Source of the DNA: Dethiosulfatarculus sandiegensis
Lineage (GTDB): Bacteria; Desulfobacterota; Desulfarculia; Desulfarculales; Desulfarculaceae
Direction: 5' to 3'
Assembly (NCBI RefSeq): GCF_000931935.2
Contig: NZ_AZAC01000003.1
Coordinates: 186,001-250,000 of the forward strand
Length of the DNA: 64,000 nucleotides
The notes below the pieces were generated by a model. That model had not been told where the DNA came from. It searched no databases and worked only from the letters and a program-made list of their open reading frames with translations. A program made the position numbers and the translations under genes. Positions 8,531-17,252 of the stretch are shown here, one piece after another; position 1 is the stretch's first letter; the number at the start of each line of letters is the position of its first letter.

Positions 8531-9565
8531 TCACCTTGGGGTCTTGGGTGGCGGCAGATGGGCCCTTCTGGTGAATTGCCGCTTGCTTATGGGGCGATAA
8601 GTGAACTGCTGGTTCATCAGCACCTGATTGACCAGGGCCATGTCCCTGTGGTGCAGATCACCCAAGCCTTTTGCGCCGACCCGATGAAACACGATATCCA
8701 GCATTACCTTGAGCATCCAGCGTTGATGACTCTCATTGCTGGATAAAATGGTTTTGTCCACCCTGCGCATAACCGAGGCCAAGGCCTTTTCCGGGTCTTT
8801 CTGCGCTTCTCTCCAGCCGTCTAAGGAGGCCTTTACAAACCTGCGGCAAAGGTCGGGGTCCTTTTGCCAGGTTTCTTCCAGGGCATATATGCCGTCTTCG
8901 GGAAAGTTGAAACCCAGATCCGCGAATCGGAATATCTTGAGTTCGTCGTAATCAATGCCTGCCTGGTAAAGCTGGTGGTATTCGTTGTAGAGCATGGCTG
9001 TGGTTGCGTCCACCGCCCTGGAGAGTAAGGGATAAACCGTTATGTTCTGCGGCACCTCATGGACCAGAATTTCTTTGCTGGCAAAAAGCGCCCTCGGGGG
9101 CAGGGCAAATTGAAGCTGCCATATGCCGACCCTTTTACCCCACAGGTCTTGTATGTTTTCTATACCGGTGTCCCGGAAGCTGACCAAAAGTAGGGCTGAT
9201 TTTTGAACAAGCTGGGCCAGGTGCACCAAAGGCGTGCCCCGGTAGCGCTGCAAGAGGGCCTCCACCAGCCAGGCCGTGGCAAAATCGCAGCGTTTTTCCT
9301 TAAGCTCGGTCAGGGGATTTATCTCCGGGCCGCCGGGAATGAAATTTACTTCAAGACCTGCCTTTTCATAAAGTCCCAGATCCTGGGCCAGGTAATAACC
9401 GGCAAACTGGGCCTGGTGTATCCATTGCAGGCGCACGCAGACCTTGTCCACGGCCAAGGCGGGAGGGGCGAGTAAGAAAATTAAGAAAGCCGGAAAAAGC
9501 AGCAATAAGGCTTTTTTCGGCAGTTGTTTTATATGTTGGTTTTTTTTGATAAACGATGCTGTCAA
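8531..9565 (-). CDS. NMT1/THI5-like periplasmic substrate-binding protein
   Basis: A TTG start at 9565 is preferred because AGGAGG lies 6 bases upstream; an in-frame ATG at 9613 has no such site. The product is about 344 residues with a signal peptide (FLLAPPALA, cleavage near residue 38). It has the THI5/SsuA-type start VRLQWIHQAQFAGYYLAQDLGLYEKAGL and the FATAWLVEALLQR region. Family members bind pyrimidine, sulfonate or nitrate-type ligands for ABC uptake. No permease or ATPase gene is adjacent. Instead the gene is coupled to the membrane cyclase downstream, which points to a sensing role, by inference. Confidence 0.85.
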   Translation of the reverse strand: MTASFIKKNQHIKQLPKKALLLLFPAFLIFLLAPPALAVDKVCVRLQWIHQAQFAGYYLAQDLGLYEKAGLEVNFIPGGPEINPLTELKEKRCDFATAWLVEALLQRYRGTPLVHLAQLVQKSALLLVSFRDTGIENIQDLWGKRVGIWQLQFALPPRALFASKEILVHEVPQNITVYPLLSRAVDATTAMLYNEYHQLYQAGIDYDELKIFRFADLGFNFPEDGIYALEETWQKDPDLCRRFVKASLDGWREAQKDPEKALASVMRRVDKTILSSNESHQRWMLKVMLDIVFHRVGAKGLGDLHHRDMALVNQVLMNQQFTYRPISKRQFTRRAHLPPPKTPR

Positions 9566-9866
9566 GGGTTTCCTCCTGTCAGCCATGCTAGCCCGCTTTG
9601 CCTTAATTGGCAAGATGGTTTGACGATAAATAATGATGACTGGTTTAGGGGGATTCGCCGGTTATGACGGGAGCCGCTTTCACCCATGTCCGGTTTTGAT
9701 AAGGCAGGGTTGCCTCCCCTTTTGAGAGTGGGATAAAAAAGGCGGGCTCCCAATGCGGAATTTTATCCGGAATGGAAAGACCCGCCTTTGAAGTCGGCTT
9801 ACCTTCAGCAAAAGGGATTTGGCAAACAGCCACCCTAAGGCTGTTTCCAGGCCCCCCAAGAAGCCC
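9566..9866. other. Intergenic gap holding the lysC terminator
   Basis: This stretch of 300 bases between two minus-strand genes holds the terminator of lysC at its left-centre and presumably the promoter of the binding-protein/cyclase operon. No coding frame is convincing. Confidence 0.5.
9733..9790 (-). terminator. Intrinsic terminator of lysC
   Basis: AAAGGCGGG (9738-9746) and CCCGCCTTT (9781-9789) form a perfect 9-bp stem enclosing a loop of 34 bases with some inner pairing. On the minus strand a T6 tract follows. It lies about 80 bases past the lysC stop. Confidence 0.65.
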
Positions 9867-11189
9867 CTAGCTGAAAAGTTCCTTATGCAAAACAGGAACC
9901 GCTTTGTCCACGGCAGAGTCATCTACAACCATGGAGAAGTTGATGCTGCCCATGCCAAAGCTGATCATTTCCACCCTGGCTCCGGCCTGGGCCAGGGCGC
10001 CAAGGATCTCAGAACCCTGTCCTCTTCGCTTGGCCAGTTTATTGCCCACAACCACCAGCATGGTCTTGCCGTGCTCCATATCGCACTCGCCGTACTGCTT
10101 AAGCTCCGGTAGAGCTTTTTCCAGGGCTTCCCTGCTCTGGGTGGTGAAGGAGACCGAAATCTCCGAGGTGCTGATCATGTCGACCACCACTGCGTAGCGT
10201 CCCAGCACTTCAAAGACCTGGGCCAAAAATCCGGCCCTGCGCAACATGCGGGTGGTGGTTAAGGTAAAGACGGTTTGCCCCTCTTTGTAGGCGATACTGG
10301 TAACCCGGTTTAAGCCGTCCATACTTTGGCGGCCTATCACGGTGCCCGGATGAGAGGGGTGGTTGGTGTTCAAGACCCTCACCGGGATCTCTGCGTTCAT
10401 GGCCGGTTCCAAAGTGGAGGGGTGCAGGACCCTGGAGCCGAAATAGGCCAGCTCCGCGGCTTCGTCAAAGGTCATGGAGGGGATATTCTTGGCATCCGGC
10501 ACCACAGAGGGATCGGCGCTCATCACTCCGTCAGTGTCAGTCCAGATTTCAACCTCCTCGGCTCCCAGGGCCGAGCCCAAGAGAGTCGCGGTGAGATCCG
10601 AACCGTTCCTGCCCACTGTGGTGATCTCGCCGTTTTCGTTTTGGCCGATAAAACCGGTGACAATGGGGATAACGTCCGCAGGCACCTTTTCCTGAAAGGC
10701 CTTTTGCACCTGTTTTTCAAATCCGGGCAAGGGCCTGGCGTCTCCGAATTTGGAATCAGTGATAAAACCCAGATCCCACACATCAAATGCCTGGCATTTA
10801 AGGCCTTTTCTGGTGAAGAAGTCTGCAATGGAGCGCACGGCCATGCGCTCGCCAAAGCTGGCAATATAATCAAGGGACCTGGGGCTGAGTTCCTTCACCA
10901 GGCTGATGCCCCGCAAAAGATCGCTTATTTCGGTGAACAGGTTGGAAAGCAGATCCGGCGGGCAACCCAACGAGGCCGAGATTTCCGATTGATAGTCTAT
11001 TACGTCGGGCATGGAAAAATCGCCCTTGACCGCTGATTTGGCCGCGCTTATGAGCTTGTCGGTCATACCTTTGTGGGCGCTGGAAATAACAACCGGCTTT
11101 TTATCGACGAGACCCTTTACTATCTCGAATACTTTTTCCAACTGAGTGCGATCAGCGACTGAACTGCCGCCGAATTTCATTACCAACAT
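9867..11189 (-). CDS. lysC: Aspartate kinase
   Basis: Aspartokinase phosphorylates aspartate as the first step towards lysine, threonine, methionine and diaminopimelate. The ATG at 11189 ([10 protein letters not shown]) follows GGGAGA by 6 bases and is preferred to the frame's earlier ATG at 11258, giving 440 residues. The KFGGSSV nucleotide-binding motif, the SFGERMA segment, [12 protein letters not shown] and the [12 protein letters not shown] motif are all present. Two ACT-type regulatory segments follow (about 290-440), so feedback control by an amino acid is likely. The helical insert between the KFGGSS motif and SFGER resembles the longer LysC/ThrA class rather than the Bacillus alpha/beta class. 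No lysine riboswitch could be seen upstream. Confidence 0.93.
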   Translation of the reverse strand: MLVMKFGGSSVADRTQLEKVFEIVKGLVDKKPVVISSAHKGMTDKLISAAKSAVKGDFSMPDVIDYQSEISASLGCPPDLLSNLFTEISDLLRGISLVKELSPRSLDYIASFGERMAVRSIADFFTRKGLKCQAFDVWDLGFITDSKFGDARPLPGFEKQVQKAFQEKVPADVIPIVTGFIGQNENGEITTVGRNGSDLTATLLGSALGAEEVEIWTDTDGVMSADPSVVPDAKNIPSMTFDEAAELAYFGSRVLHPSTLEPAMNAEIPVRVLNTNHPSHPGTVIGRQSMDGLNRVTSIAYKEGQTVFTLTTTRMLRRAGFLAQVFEVLGRYAVVVDMISTSEISVSFTTQSREALEKALPELKQYGECDMEHGKTMLVVVGNKLAKRRGQGSEILGALAQAGARVEMISFGMGSINFSMVVDDSAVDKAVPVLHKELFS

Positions 11190-11754
11190 GGAATTCTCCC
11201 GCCCATTGTTAGATGGATTTAGGATTATTTGCGCCGGATATTTCGGCTGTTCGGGCATAAAAATGCGAGTAAATCAGATGATACCGCCTTCTTTGGAACT
11301 GAGCCAGTCAAAAAAGTCTGTAGTAACATGGGAAAACATCTGTCCGCCCCGGCTTCCCACCTGGGCGGCGGGCTGTGACAACGTCTTAATTTAACATTGT
11401 TTTCCATAGATAACTGTCACGGCATTCGTAGTTAATAAAAAAACTCCTGCAATTTTTAAGTGTTTTTGGCGGCGGCATAAGCAGCTTAAGCGCAGAAATG
11501 CGCCCCAAGACCGGGTTGATGCATGGAGAGTATTTTGATTGTCAAACTGTTAGGGTATATTGGTAGGTGTTTGCCAAAAAAATGCCTGCCGGGCGCGGTA
11601 AGCCAGCCGTTTTTCGATGATAACCGGCAAAGATTCTATTGGAAATCGGCCTTTAGAAAAGTTGTTTTAAAAAAGGAATGTCGCATTGTTTTTGGCTGGT
11701 CGGCATTCACCTGGTTTTTCTTTGCTAAAAAAGCTAGTTAAGGGGAATTTAGAG
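11190..11754. other. Divergent intergenic region (lysC / DUF533 gene)
   Basis: About 565 bases lie between the minus-strand lysC and the plus-strand DUF533-type gene. A GC-rich inverted segment lies near 11344-11372 in the lysC leader. Short open frames occur, but none has a ribosome site with protein-like composition. Promoters for both genes must lie here; none is clear enough to mark. Confidence 0.45.
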
Positions 11755-12510
11755 ATGTTCAATCCGGAAAAACTTTTAGGGGGCCTCATAGGGGGCGCCA
11801 TGGGCAAGGGCTCGGGCAGCAAAAACCTTTTAAACGTAGGTTCAGTGGGCATGGGTGTGCTCGGGGTGGCTGTTGCCGCGGCTGAACATTTTCTGGGCGG
11901 GGAAAAGAGCGGGCAACAGGGAGCAGCTGGTTCTACGGCCCAGACAGCCCCTCCGCCGCCTCCCGGCGCAGGTCAGACAGCCCCTCCGCCGCCTCCCGGC
12001 GCAGGTCAGACAGCCCCTCCGCCGCCTCCCGGCGCAGGTCAGACAGCCCCTCCGCCGCCTCCCGGTGCAGGTCAGACAGCCCCCCCGCCGCCTCCCGGCG
12101 CAGGTCAGACAGCCCCCCCGCCACTTCCCGGTGCAGGTAAATCCGAAGCCGTGAGTCAGGAGAAGAGCGACCTGGCGGTGCTTTTGATCAGGGCCATGAT
12201 AGCCTCGGCCAATGCAGACGGTTACATTGATCAAGACGAGCGCGCCCAGATCGCGGGTAAACTCAATTCATTGGATCTGAGTGCGGAAGAGAGTTCCTTT
12301 ATAACCAATGAATTGCTTTCCCCCGCCACCTTGGAGGATATCCTGCCCCTGGTTAAGGATCGGGAAACCGCAGAGCAGGTTTTTACTGTTTCCCTGATGG
12401 CCATAGAGGTGGATACCGAGGAGGAAGAGGAATACTTGAATAAGCTGGCCAAGGGGCTTGGTTTGGAGCAGACATGGGTTGATGAACTGAGGCAACGCCT
12501 CGACATTTAG
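11755..12510 (+). CDS. DUF533/TerB-like protein with proline-rich repeat linker
   Basis: This protein of 251 residues starts at the ATG at 11755, where AAGGGGAA lies about 8 bases upstream. The N-terminus has glycine-rich GGLIGGAMGKGSG and a short hydrophobic stretch (GMGVLGVAVAAAEHFLG). Residues about 63-128 are six copies of QTAPPPPPGAG. The C-terminal domain (about 140-250) is helical and acidic with ANADGYIDQDERAQI, characteristic of the DUF533 (YebE) and TerB-like fold. Related proteins are inner-membrane or stress-associated, but the function is not established. The gene stands alone with its own terminator. Confidence 0.8.
   Translation: MFNPEKLLGGLIGGAMGKGSGSKNLLNVGSVGMGVLGVAVAAAEHFLGGEKSGQQGAAGSTAQTAPPPPPGAGQTAPPPPPGAGQTAPPPPPGAGQTAPPPPPGAGQTAPPPPPGAGQTAPPPLPGAGKSEAVSQEKSDLAVLLIRAMIASANADGYIDQDERAQIAGKLNSLDLSAEESSFITNELLSPATLEDILPLVKDRETAEQVFTVSLMAIEVDTEEEEEYLNKLAKGLGLEQTWVDELRQRLDI
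11941..12138 (+). repeat. Six tandem 33-bp repeats in the DUF533 gene
   Basis: Six head-to-tail 33-base units encode the 11-residue unit QTAPPPPPGAG. The units at 11941, 11974 and 12007 are almost identical at the DNA level. Later copies (12040, 12073, 12106) carry a few synonymous changes, and the last has Leu for Pro. Such near-identity suggests recent expansion by slippage. Confidence 0.95.
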
Positions 12511-12858
12511 GCTTGTTTAGCCTCAGTAGGTTTGATACGGGCAAGGGCATGGGCCTTTGCCCGTTTTTTGTGCCGCAGAAAAGGAAAGAACCATCCAAAG
12601 CCTTGGCTTGGGCGGTAATTTTTATAGAGATTGATCTTGGCGAGATTATTAGTCAAAATTAAAACAGGCTATAATGACTGGTGGTTAGGTTGATTTTTAC
12701 CGGTATGAACCGCTTTCCCGGGATCCAAAGAACAGCGTATTTGCCGGCCTTTTTATCTGCCTTCCGTGTTCAGACAGGCTCGTTGGGAAATCATCTCCTA
12801 CAGCACGCTGATTCTCCTTTATCTCCCTGAAATACGCCATGTTTTAAAGGATGGTGAC
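12511..12858. other. Intergenic region ahead of the histidine kinase
   Basis: It holds the terminator of the DUF533 gene (12537-12570) and then about 280 bases of leader. An upstream GTG at 12766 extends the kinase frame but lacks a ribosome site. Nothing else recognisable is present. Confidence 0.45.
12537..12570 (+). terminator. Intrinsic terminator of the DUF533 gene
   Basis: ACGGGCAAGGGC (12537-12548) and GCCTTTGCCCGT (12553-12564) pair over about 12 bp with one mismatch around a 4-base loop, and six Ts follow. Confidence 0.85.
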
Positions 12859-13911
12859 ATGGCTTCCGAGACACTTAAAACAGGTTTGCTCACAGGCCTT
12901 TTGCTGGTGATTGCCGGTTTTGAGATGTTTTTCCTTTTATTTCCGGATAAAGGCTTGGCTGACTCACCCTGGCGCGCGTTTTATTATATGCCGGTTATTT
13001 TGGCGGCCTACTGGTTTGGCCTTAAGGCGGGTTTAGGGCTCAGTATTTTAACAACCCCGGTTTATCTGCTTCCCACTATCCGTTTTTTCTGGGCGGGCCA
13101 GGGCTTTACCTGGGGAAACCTGCCGGAAAGCCTGGTCCTTAATCTGGCTGTCTGGGGGGTGGGCAGGCTTCGGAACCAGTTATGGCTTTTGTCCGGACAG
13201 ATGGAATCAAACCGAGATCTGGCCGCAGTGGGGCGGGCGGCCTCCAGCATAGCTCACGACATGAAAACTCCGCTCATGGCCATTGGTGGTTTTGTGAGCC
13301 AGGTTAGCCGCACCCTTGAGCCGGAAAGTAATGAATTCAGAAAGTTAAGCATTGCACTGAGGCAGACCTCCAGACTGGAGTCTTTGGTCAAGGATATCCT
13401 GGCCTATGCCAGGCCCATGGAGCTTCATAAGCGTGAAGAGGATCTCAACCAGTTGGTTTTGGATTGCCTGGAGTTGATTGAGGAACTGGCCGGGCGGAAA
13501 CAGGTTGAGCTGAAGCTTAAGCAGTCCATGGGGATCCCGCCTGTTATGCTGGATCGCTCCCGCATACAACAGGCCTTGATAAACCTTTTGAGCAATGCGG
13601 TGGAGGCTGCTCCCCCGGGGGGATATGTTCAGGTTTCCAGCATTCACCGGGGGAACGAGGTCCGGGTTGAGGTGGCTGATAACGGCGAAGGCATCATGCC
13701 CGATAAAAAGGAGGAAATTTTTTTGCCTTTTGTCACGGCCAAGGACCAGGGCACCGGTTTGGGACTCTCCATTGCCAGAAAAATTGTGGAGGCGCATCAA
13801 GGGCGTCTTTATGTGCGTGATGCCCTGGAGGGGGGAGCTGTTTTTGTTTTGCTTTTGCCCCTGGGCGCAAAAAGGCGTAGAAAAATGTTCGGAGCCTGCA
13901 ATGATAATTGA
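12859..13911 (+). CDS. Membrane sensor histidine kinase
   Basis: The ATG at 12859 is chosen because AAAGG at 12846-12850 precedes it; this gives 350 residues. The first 110 residues form about four membrane segments with little periplasmic exposure, like small DUF4118-type sensor regions (YYMPVILAAYWFG). The H-box is SSIAHDMKTPL with H133. The N-box is LSNAVEAAP and the G-boxes are DNGEGIM and GTGLGLSIA. It is a complete kinase without an attached receiver, and no response regulator gene is adjacent, so its partner is unknown. Confidence 0.88.
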   Translation: MASETLKTGLLTGLLLVIAGFEMFFLLFPDKGLADSPWRAFYYMPVILAAYWFGLKAGLGLSILTTPVYLLPTIRFFWAGQGFTWGNLPESLVLNLAVWGVGRLRNQLWLLSGQMESNRDLAAVGRAASSIAHDMKTPLMAIGGFVSQVSRTLEPESNEFRKLSIALRQTSRLESLVKDILAYARPMELHKREEDLNQLVLDCLELIEELAGRKQVELKLKQSMGIPPVMLDRSRIQQALINLLSNAVEAAPPGGYVQVSSIHRGNEVRVEVADNGEGIMPDKKEEIFLPFVTAKDQGTGLGLSIARKIVEAHQGRLYVRDALEGGAVFVLLLPLGAKRRRKMFGACNDN

Positions 13912-14125
13912 AGAACCAAGGCTGTTCTTTTAATTTCGATGATTTATAACCATATGATTGTATGGGGTTTTTAGCGTATTATTTTTTAAAGAAACTTTAA
14001 CGGGCTGCTGATTCGGGCCAAGCCCTTTTGTACACGGGCCAGGCTGAAAAACCGGAGATTCCCGGCTGTTCGGCTGGGGTGTTTGGCGTTGACAATCCCG
14101 CCTTCATGGATCATTCTCCTAAGGC

Positions 14126-15025
14126 ATGTCTCACTTGGAATACAAAAAAGGATTTATATTTGCTCTCTTGGGAGCGGCCCTGTTTGCGGTCAGCGATGTC
14201 TTTGTGCGCTTGGGCGGAAATGAATTGAATGCCTGGCACATCATGGCCGCACGCAGTCTGGTCGGTGTGGTTGCCCTGCCTTTACTGGCCCGCTGGTTCA
14301 AACAGAATCTTTGGGGCAAGGCGCCTGGAATCCTCTCGCTCACCGGAATAGTGGGCGTTATCGGCATGACCTGCCTGATGTATTCATTTTTGACGGTGAC
14401 CCTTTTCGAAGCCCTGGTGCTTTTATATCTGCATCCCGTGGTGGCTGCCCTGTTGTCTCCTTTTTTAACCAAAGATCGCTTGACTTCCAGGGATTGGGGC
14501 TGCATTTTTCTGGCTTTCTTCGGCACGGTGCTTGTCCTTTGGCCCGGTGAATTTGAGGCCAGGTTGGGCTGGGGGCACCTGATGGGCCTGGCCGCCGCCT
14601 GCTCAAACGGCCTTTACATGACCCTGGTGCGGCGTTTAAGCCCAAACACAAATGCCCTCACCCCCTTGTTTTACATGTGCTTTTTGGGAGTATTGGCGGC
14701 GGTTTTTCCCCTGACCATGACCGCAAACGCAACCGTGCCCGCCGCTGGGGGAATCATGGCGGCCCTGGGCTGCGGCCTTTTTGCCATGGGGGCTCATCTT
14801 TGCACAAATCATGCGTTAAAACACATGGCTTCGCCCCATGTCGGTGTGATCCAGATGGGGGAGGTGCTCATGGCCGGGCTAATGGGGGTCTGCTTTTTTG
14901 ATGAACTTATGAGTTGGCGCATTGCCTTGGGCGGGGCCTTTATCCTGGCCGGCGGGGCTGCCTTGAGCCTTAGAAACCATAAGACCACCCTTATGGTTAA
15001 ACCTGCTCAGCCTTTTGGTTCCTGA
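14126..15025 (+). CDS. EamA/DMT-family transporter
   Basis: The 299 residues make about ten hydrophobic segments in two repeated halves, as in the EamA (RhaT) drug/metabolite exporter family. Typical features are the start KKGFIFALLGAALFAVSDVFVR, the LHPVVAALLSPF loop in half one and GVIQMGEVLMAGLMG in half two. It lies in the inner membrane and probably exports an amino acid or other small metabolite. No substrate can be given. The ribosome site is weak (AAGG very close to the ATG). Confidence 0.88.
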   Translation: MSHLEYKKGFIFALLGAALFAVSDVFVRLGGNELNAWHIMAARSLVGVVALPLLARWFKQNLWGKAPGILSLTGIVGVIGMTCLMYSFLTVTLFEALVLLYLHPVVAALLSPFLTKDRLTSRDWGCIFLAFFGTVLVLWPGEFEARLGWGHLMGLAAACSNGLYMTLVRRLSPNTNALTPLFYMCFLGVLAAVFPLTMTANATVPAAGGIMAALGCGLFAMGAHLCTNHALKHMASPHVGVIQMGEVLMAGLMGVCFFDELMSWRIALGGAFILAGGAALSLRNHKTTLMVKPAQPFGS

Positions 15026-15192
15026 CCAACTTCTTTTCCCTGGCCCGGATTTACGCTAAAATCTAAATTTCGATTGCGCACCACCATTTGCCGCCTTATT
15101 GAAATGGCTTTTCCCTGAGCCTGTAAGCGGCCGGATAGAACCCCAAAAGACCATGGCATGTGGTCTTAGGAAGCTGAAGTGGAGATAAAGGC

Positions 15193-16305
15193 ATGGAGAT
15201 CATTGCCGGTAATTACCTGGATAACGGCAAACTTTTCAATGACGGCAGGCCGACGGATATTATCAGGATAGAAGACCCCGCAGATTATGATCAGTTGGTG
15301 GAGAATATAAGGACAACCGATTACTACGGTCGTAAATATTTTGAGGGCAACCTGGGTTACCAGGGCAGGGCTCTTAAATTGGAGAACCTGCCTTTTGCCG
15401 TGATTTTGGATTTTTTGAAGCCCGAATCTTTTCTGGAGCTGGGCTGCGGAAGGGGAGATCTGCTTTTTTACCTCAACCTGGGTACAGAGAGCAGGGTTTC
15501 GGGAATAGATATTGCCCCAAGTGTCAAGGAAAGTGCCTTTCAGGAAATAAGGGACAATATCCATATCGGCGATCTGCTTGATGTTTCCAAAGACCTGGGA
15601 CGGGAAAAAAAGGTCTATGACACCTTTTGCGCCCTGGATATCTGGGAGCATCTGCATCCCGCCAAACTGGACGGCTATATCAAGGCAATGCTTGACCTGG
15701 CCGATGAAAACGCGCTCTTCTTTTTTGTGGTTCCGGCCTATGGCGAAGATGAAGTCTTTGGCGAGCAGTTTCCGGTGGAGCTTGGCGAGAACCTGCCGTC
15801 CATGGAAAAGGGCGAACCGTTTTCCTATCTTTTGGCTGAGTTCACCGACCCGCCCGTCCCCATTAACGGTCATCTGATTTGGGCGCCGACCAATTGGTGG
15901 GAAGGGCGTTTCAGCTCCCACGGCATGGTGAGGCTTAAAGAGCTGGAGACCATGGTGCACCGTTATATGGACCGCTATCTGGCCCGGGCCCAGAAAAGTT
16001 TTTACATCTTTGCCCGAGACACGGAAAAAGCCCGGCAAAGAAACCGATTTCTTTTGCAAAACGGCTTGACCTACATGCACCTTTGGCGCACCTATCTGAA
16101 ATACAAACGGGCGCTGGAAGAGTATCGGGAAACCAATGACAGGGAGATCGTTGATTACACGGTGCTGACCCGCAACATGGATGACGTGGTCTTCAGGCTT
16201 TTGGACAATATGGAGCAGGAAATTCACCATCTGAAGACTGGCGGGGCTTCCCAACCCTGGCCCTGGCCGGTGCGCCTTTTAAAGAAGCTTCTCGGCCGGG
16301 GGTGA
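15193..16305 (+). CDS. SAM-dependent methyltransferase
   Basis: This protein has 370 residues. The class I methyltransferase nucleotide-binding motif is FLELGCGRGDLLF (about residues 79-91), followed by an acidic strand end (SGIDIAP) and FCALDIWEHLHP, typical of the UbiE/MT11 type. A long C-terminal part (about 240-370) is mostly helical and charged and is not part of the methyltransferase core. Such proteins often act on sugars or lipids in surface-polymer synthesis, but no substrate is evident. It ends 482 bases before the NfeD gene and is probably transcribed alone. Confidence 0.8.
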   Translation: MEIIAGNYLDNGKLFNDGRPTDIIRIEDPADYDQLVENIRTTDYYGRKYFEGNLGYQGRALKLENLPFAVILDFLKPESFLELGCGRGDLLFYLNLGTESRVSGIDIAPSVKESAFQEIRDNIHIGDLLDVSKDLGREKKVYDTFCALDIWEHLHPAKLDGYIKAMLDLADENALFFFVVPAYGEDEVFGEQFPVELGENLPSMEKGEPFSYLLAEFTDPPVPINGHLIWAPTNWWEGRFSSHGMVRLKELETMVHRYMDRYLARAQKSFYIFARDTEKARQRNRFLLQNGLTYMHLWRTYLKYKRALEEYRETNDREIVDYTVLTRNMDDVVFRLLDNMEQEIHHLKTGGASQPWPWPVRLLKKLLGRG

Positions 16306-16363
16306 CGGGCCGTCCGTCAAACAGACTCAATTGTCTTTTAAATTTTTTTGAGGAATTTCAGAC

Positions 16364-16397
16364 ACCGCTTGGCAAAACCGCATTTTTGCCAAGCGGT
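16364..16397. repeat. Hairpin repeat, TTGGCAAAA type
   Basis: A perfect 14-bp inverted repeat: ACCGCTTGGCAAAA at 16364-16377 and its complement at 16384-16397, with a 6-base loop. It closely resembles the hairpin at 48247-48278. No T tract follows, so it is not a standard terminator. Confidence 0.6.
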
Positions 16398-16665
16398 TCA
16401 ATTTGCTCGTCTTGGGAAACCCTCCTGATTCAGTGTGCCCCTGCCCCGCGTTGCGGCTGCTTGCGCACAGCCTGGGAATCTATTCTTCAAACTCTTGTTT
16501 CAGGCCCTCTACTGGCTCGGTTTTACCCCCAGCCCGCCCTAGGTTTGTTACAATTATCTGGTATAGAGGCTAAGTAATAAAAAAAATCGCGAATCATGAC
16601 AGTTGCGGACTGGTTTTATGTTAATTTAGATCTCGTCGGTCTGCGGTTAGACAAGAAGCTTTGAC

Positions 16666-16762
16666 AGGTTGTTGAAAAAGCCGTCCATGTCTTTTTAAAT
16701 AGCTGAATTGGCAAAAATCAATTTTGCCAATTTACTAAAATCGTATATTCTTTCAACAGCCT
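16666..16762. repeat. Small inverted-repeat element (MITE-like), copy A
   Basis: The ends AGGTTGTTGAAA (16666-16677) and TTTCAACAGCCT (16751-16762) pair over 12 bp with one G-U. Inside is an 11-12 bp hairpin, AATTGGCAAAA (16706-16716) with TTTTGCCAATT (16722-16732). Ends and inner hairpin both match the element at 38253-38457. It lies just upstream of the NfeD gene. Confidence 0.65.
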
Positions 16763-16787
16763 GCTAAAGGGTGAGCGGAAGTTTCTA

Positions 16788-17252
16788 ATGGAGATATGGC
16801 ATTACTGGATTATCTGCGGCATTTTGTTGTGGATATGGGAGATATTCACTCCCGGCTTTGTAGTGGGGGTGTTTGGCTTGGGCTGTTTTGCCGGTGGCCT
16901 GGCAAGCCTTTTGGGTGCTTCCCTTAACTGGCAGATAGCCGCGTTTGCCCTTATGAGCCTGTTGGGATTTGTCTTAATAAGACCTTTTTTTCTCAAATAC
17001 ATGGACAGGGGCGACAAATCCGCCGGAATCGGCGTAAGGGCCCTGATTGGGAAACAGGGCGTGGTGGTCAAGGCCCCTGAAGGGCCTGATGAGGTCGGAA
17101 GAGTTAAACTCGGCGGTGAAGTATGGCGGGCCCAGGCTGTGGATGGGTCTGAACTGTCCCTGGATCAGCGGGTCACTGTGATGTCTGTTGAAGGCGTAAC
17201 CCTAAGGGTGACCAGCTCCCCTCCAAAGGAGACCCAAAAAAATGCCGGTTAG
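16788..17252 (+). CDS. NfeD-like membrane protein
   Basis: This short NfeD-type protein (154 residues) has three hydrophobic segments (about 4-22, 25-43, 47-66) and a C-terminal OB-fold domain of about 75 residues starting near GIGVRALIGKQGVV. The signature WEIFTPGFVVGVFGLG at the N-terminus is typical. Such proteins pair with SPFH-family proteins in bacterial membrane-domain complexes (YbbJ with QmcA/YbbK in E. coli). The downstream SPFH gene overlaps its 3' end by 11 bases, supporting that partnership. Confidence 0.85.
   Translation: MEIWHYWIICGILLWIWEIFTPGFVVGVFGLGCFAGGLASLLGASLNWQIAAFALMSLLGFVLIRPFFLKYMDRGDKSAGIGVRALIGKQGVVVKAPEGPDEVGRVKLGGEVWRAQAVDGSELSLDQRVTVMSVEGVTLRVTSSPPKETQKNAG

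Larger units (their letters stand above)
16306..16787. other. Intergenic region carrying two hairpin repeats
   Basis: No gene is evident in these 480 bases. It carries the hairpin at 16364-16397 and the inverted-repeat element at 16666-16762, both members of the repeat family described at 38253. The NfeD promoter must lie in or next to the second element. Confidence 0.6.

Noticed and set aside
11190-11500. Lysine riboswitch ahead of lysC
   Set aside because: No match to the five-helix lysine aptamer could be traced; only one GC-rich inverted segment is present.
11523-11741. Plus-strand frame of 72 codons between lysC and the DUF533 gene
   Set aside because: No ribosome site, no family resemblance and basic/aromatic composition typical of random reading.
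16364-16397. Intrinsic terminator of the methyltransferase gene
   Set aside because: The stem is perfect but no T run follows on either side, and the same hairpin recurs in the dispersed repeat family.
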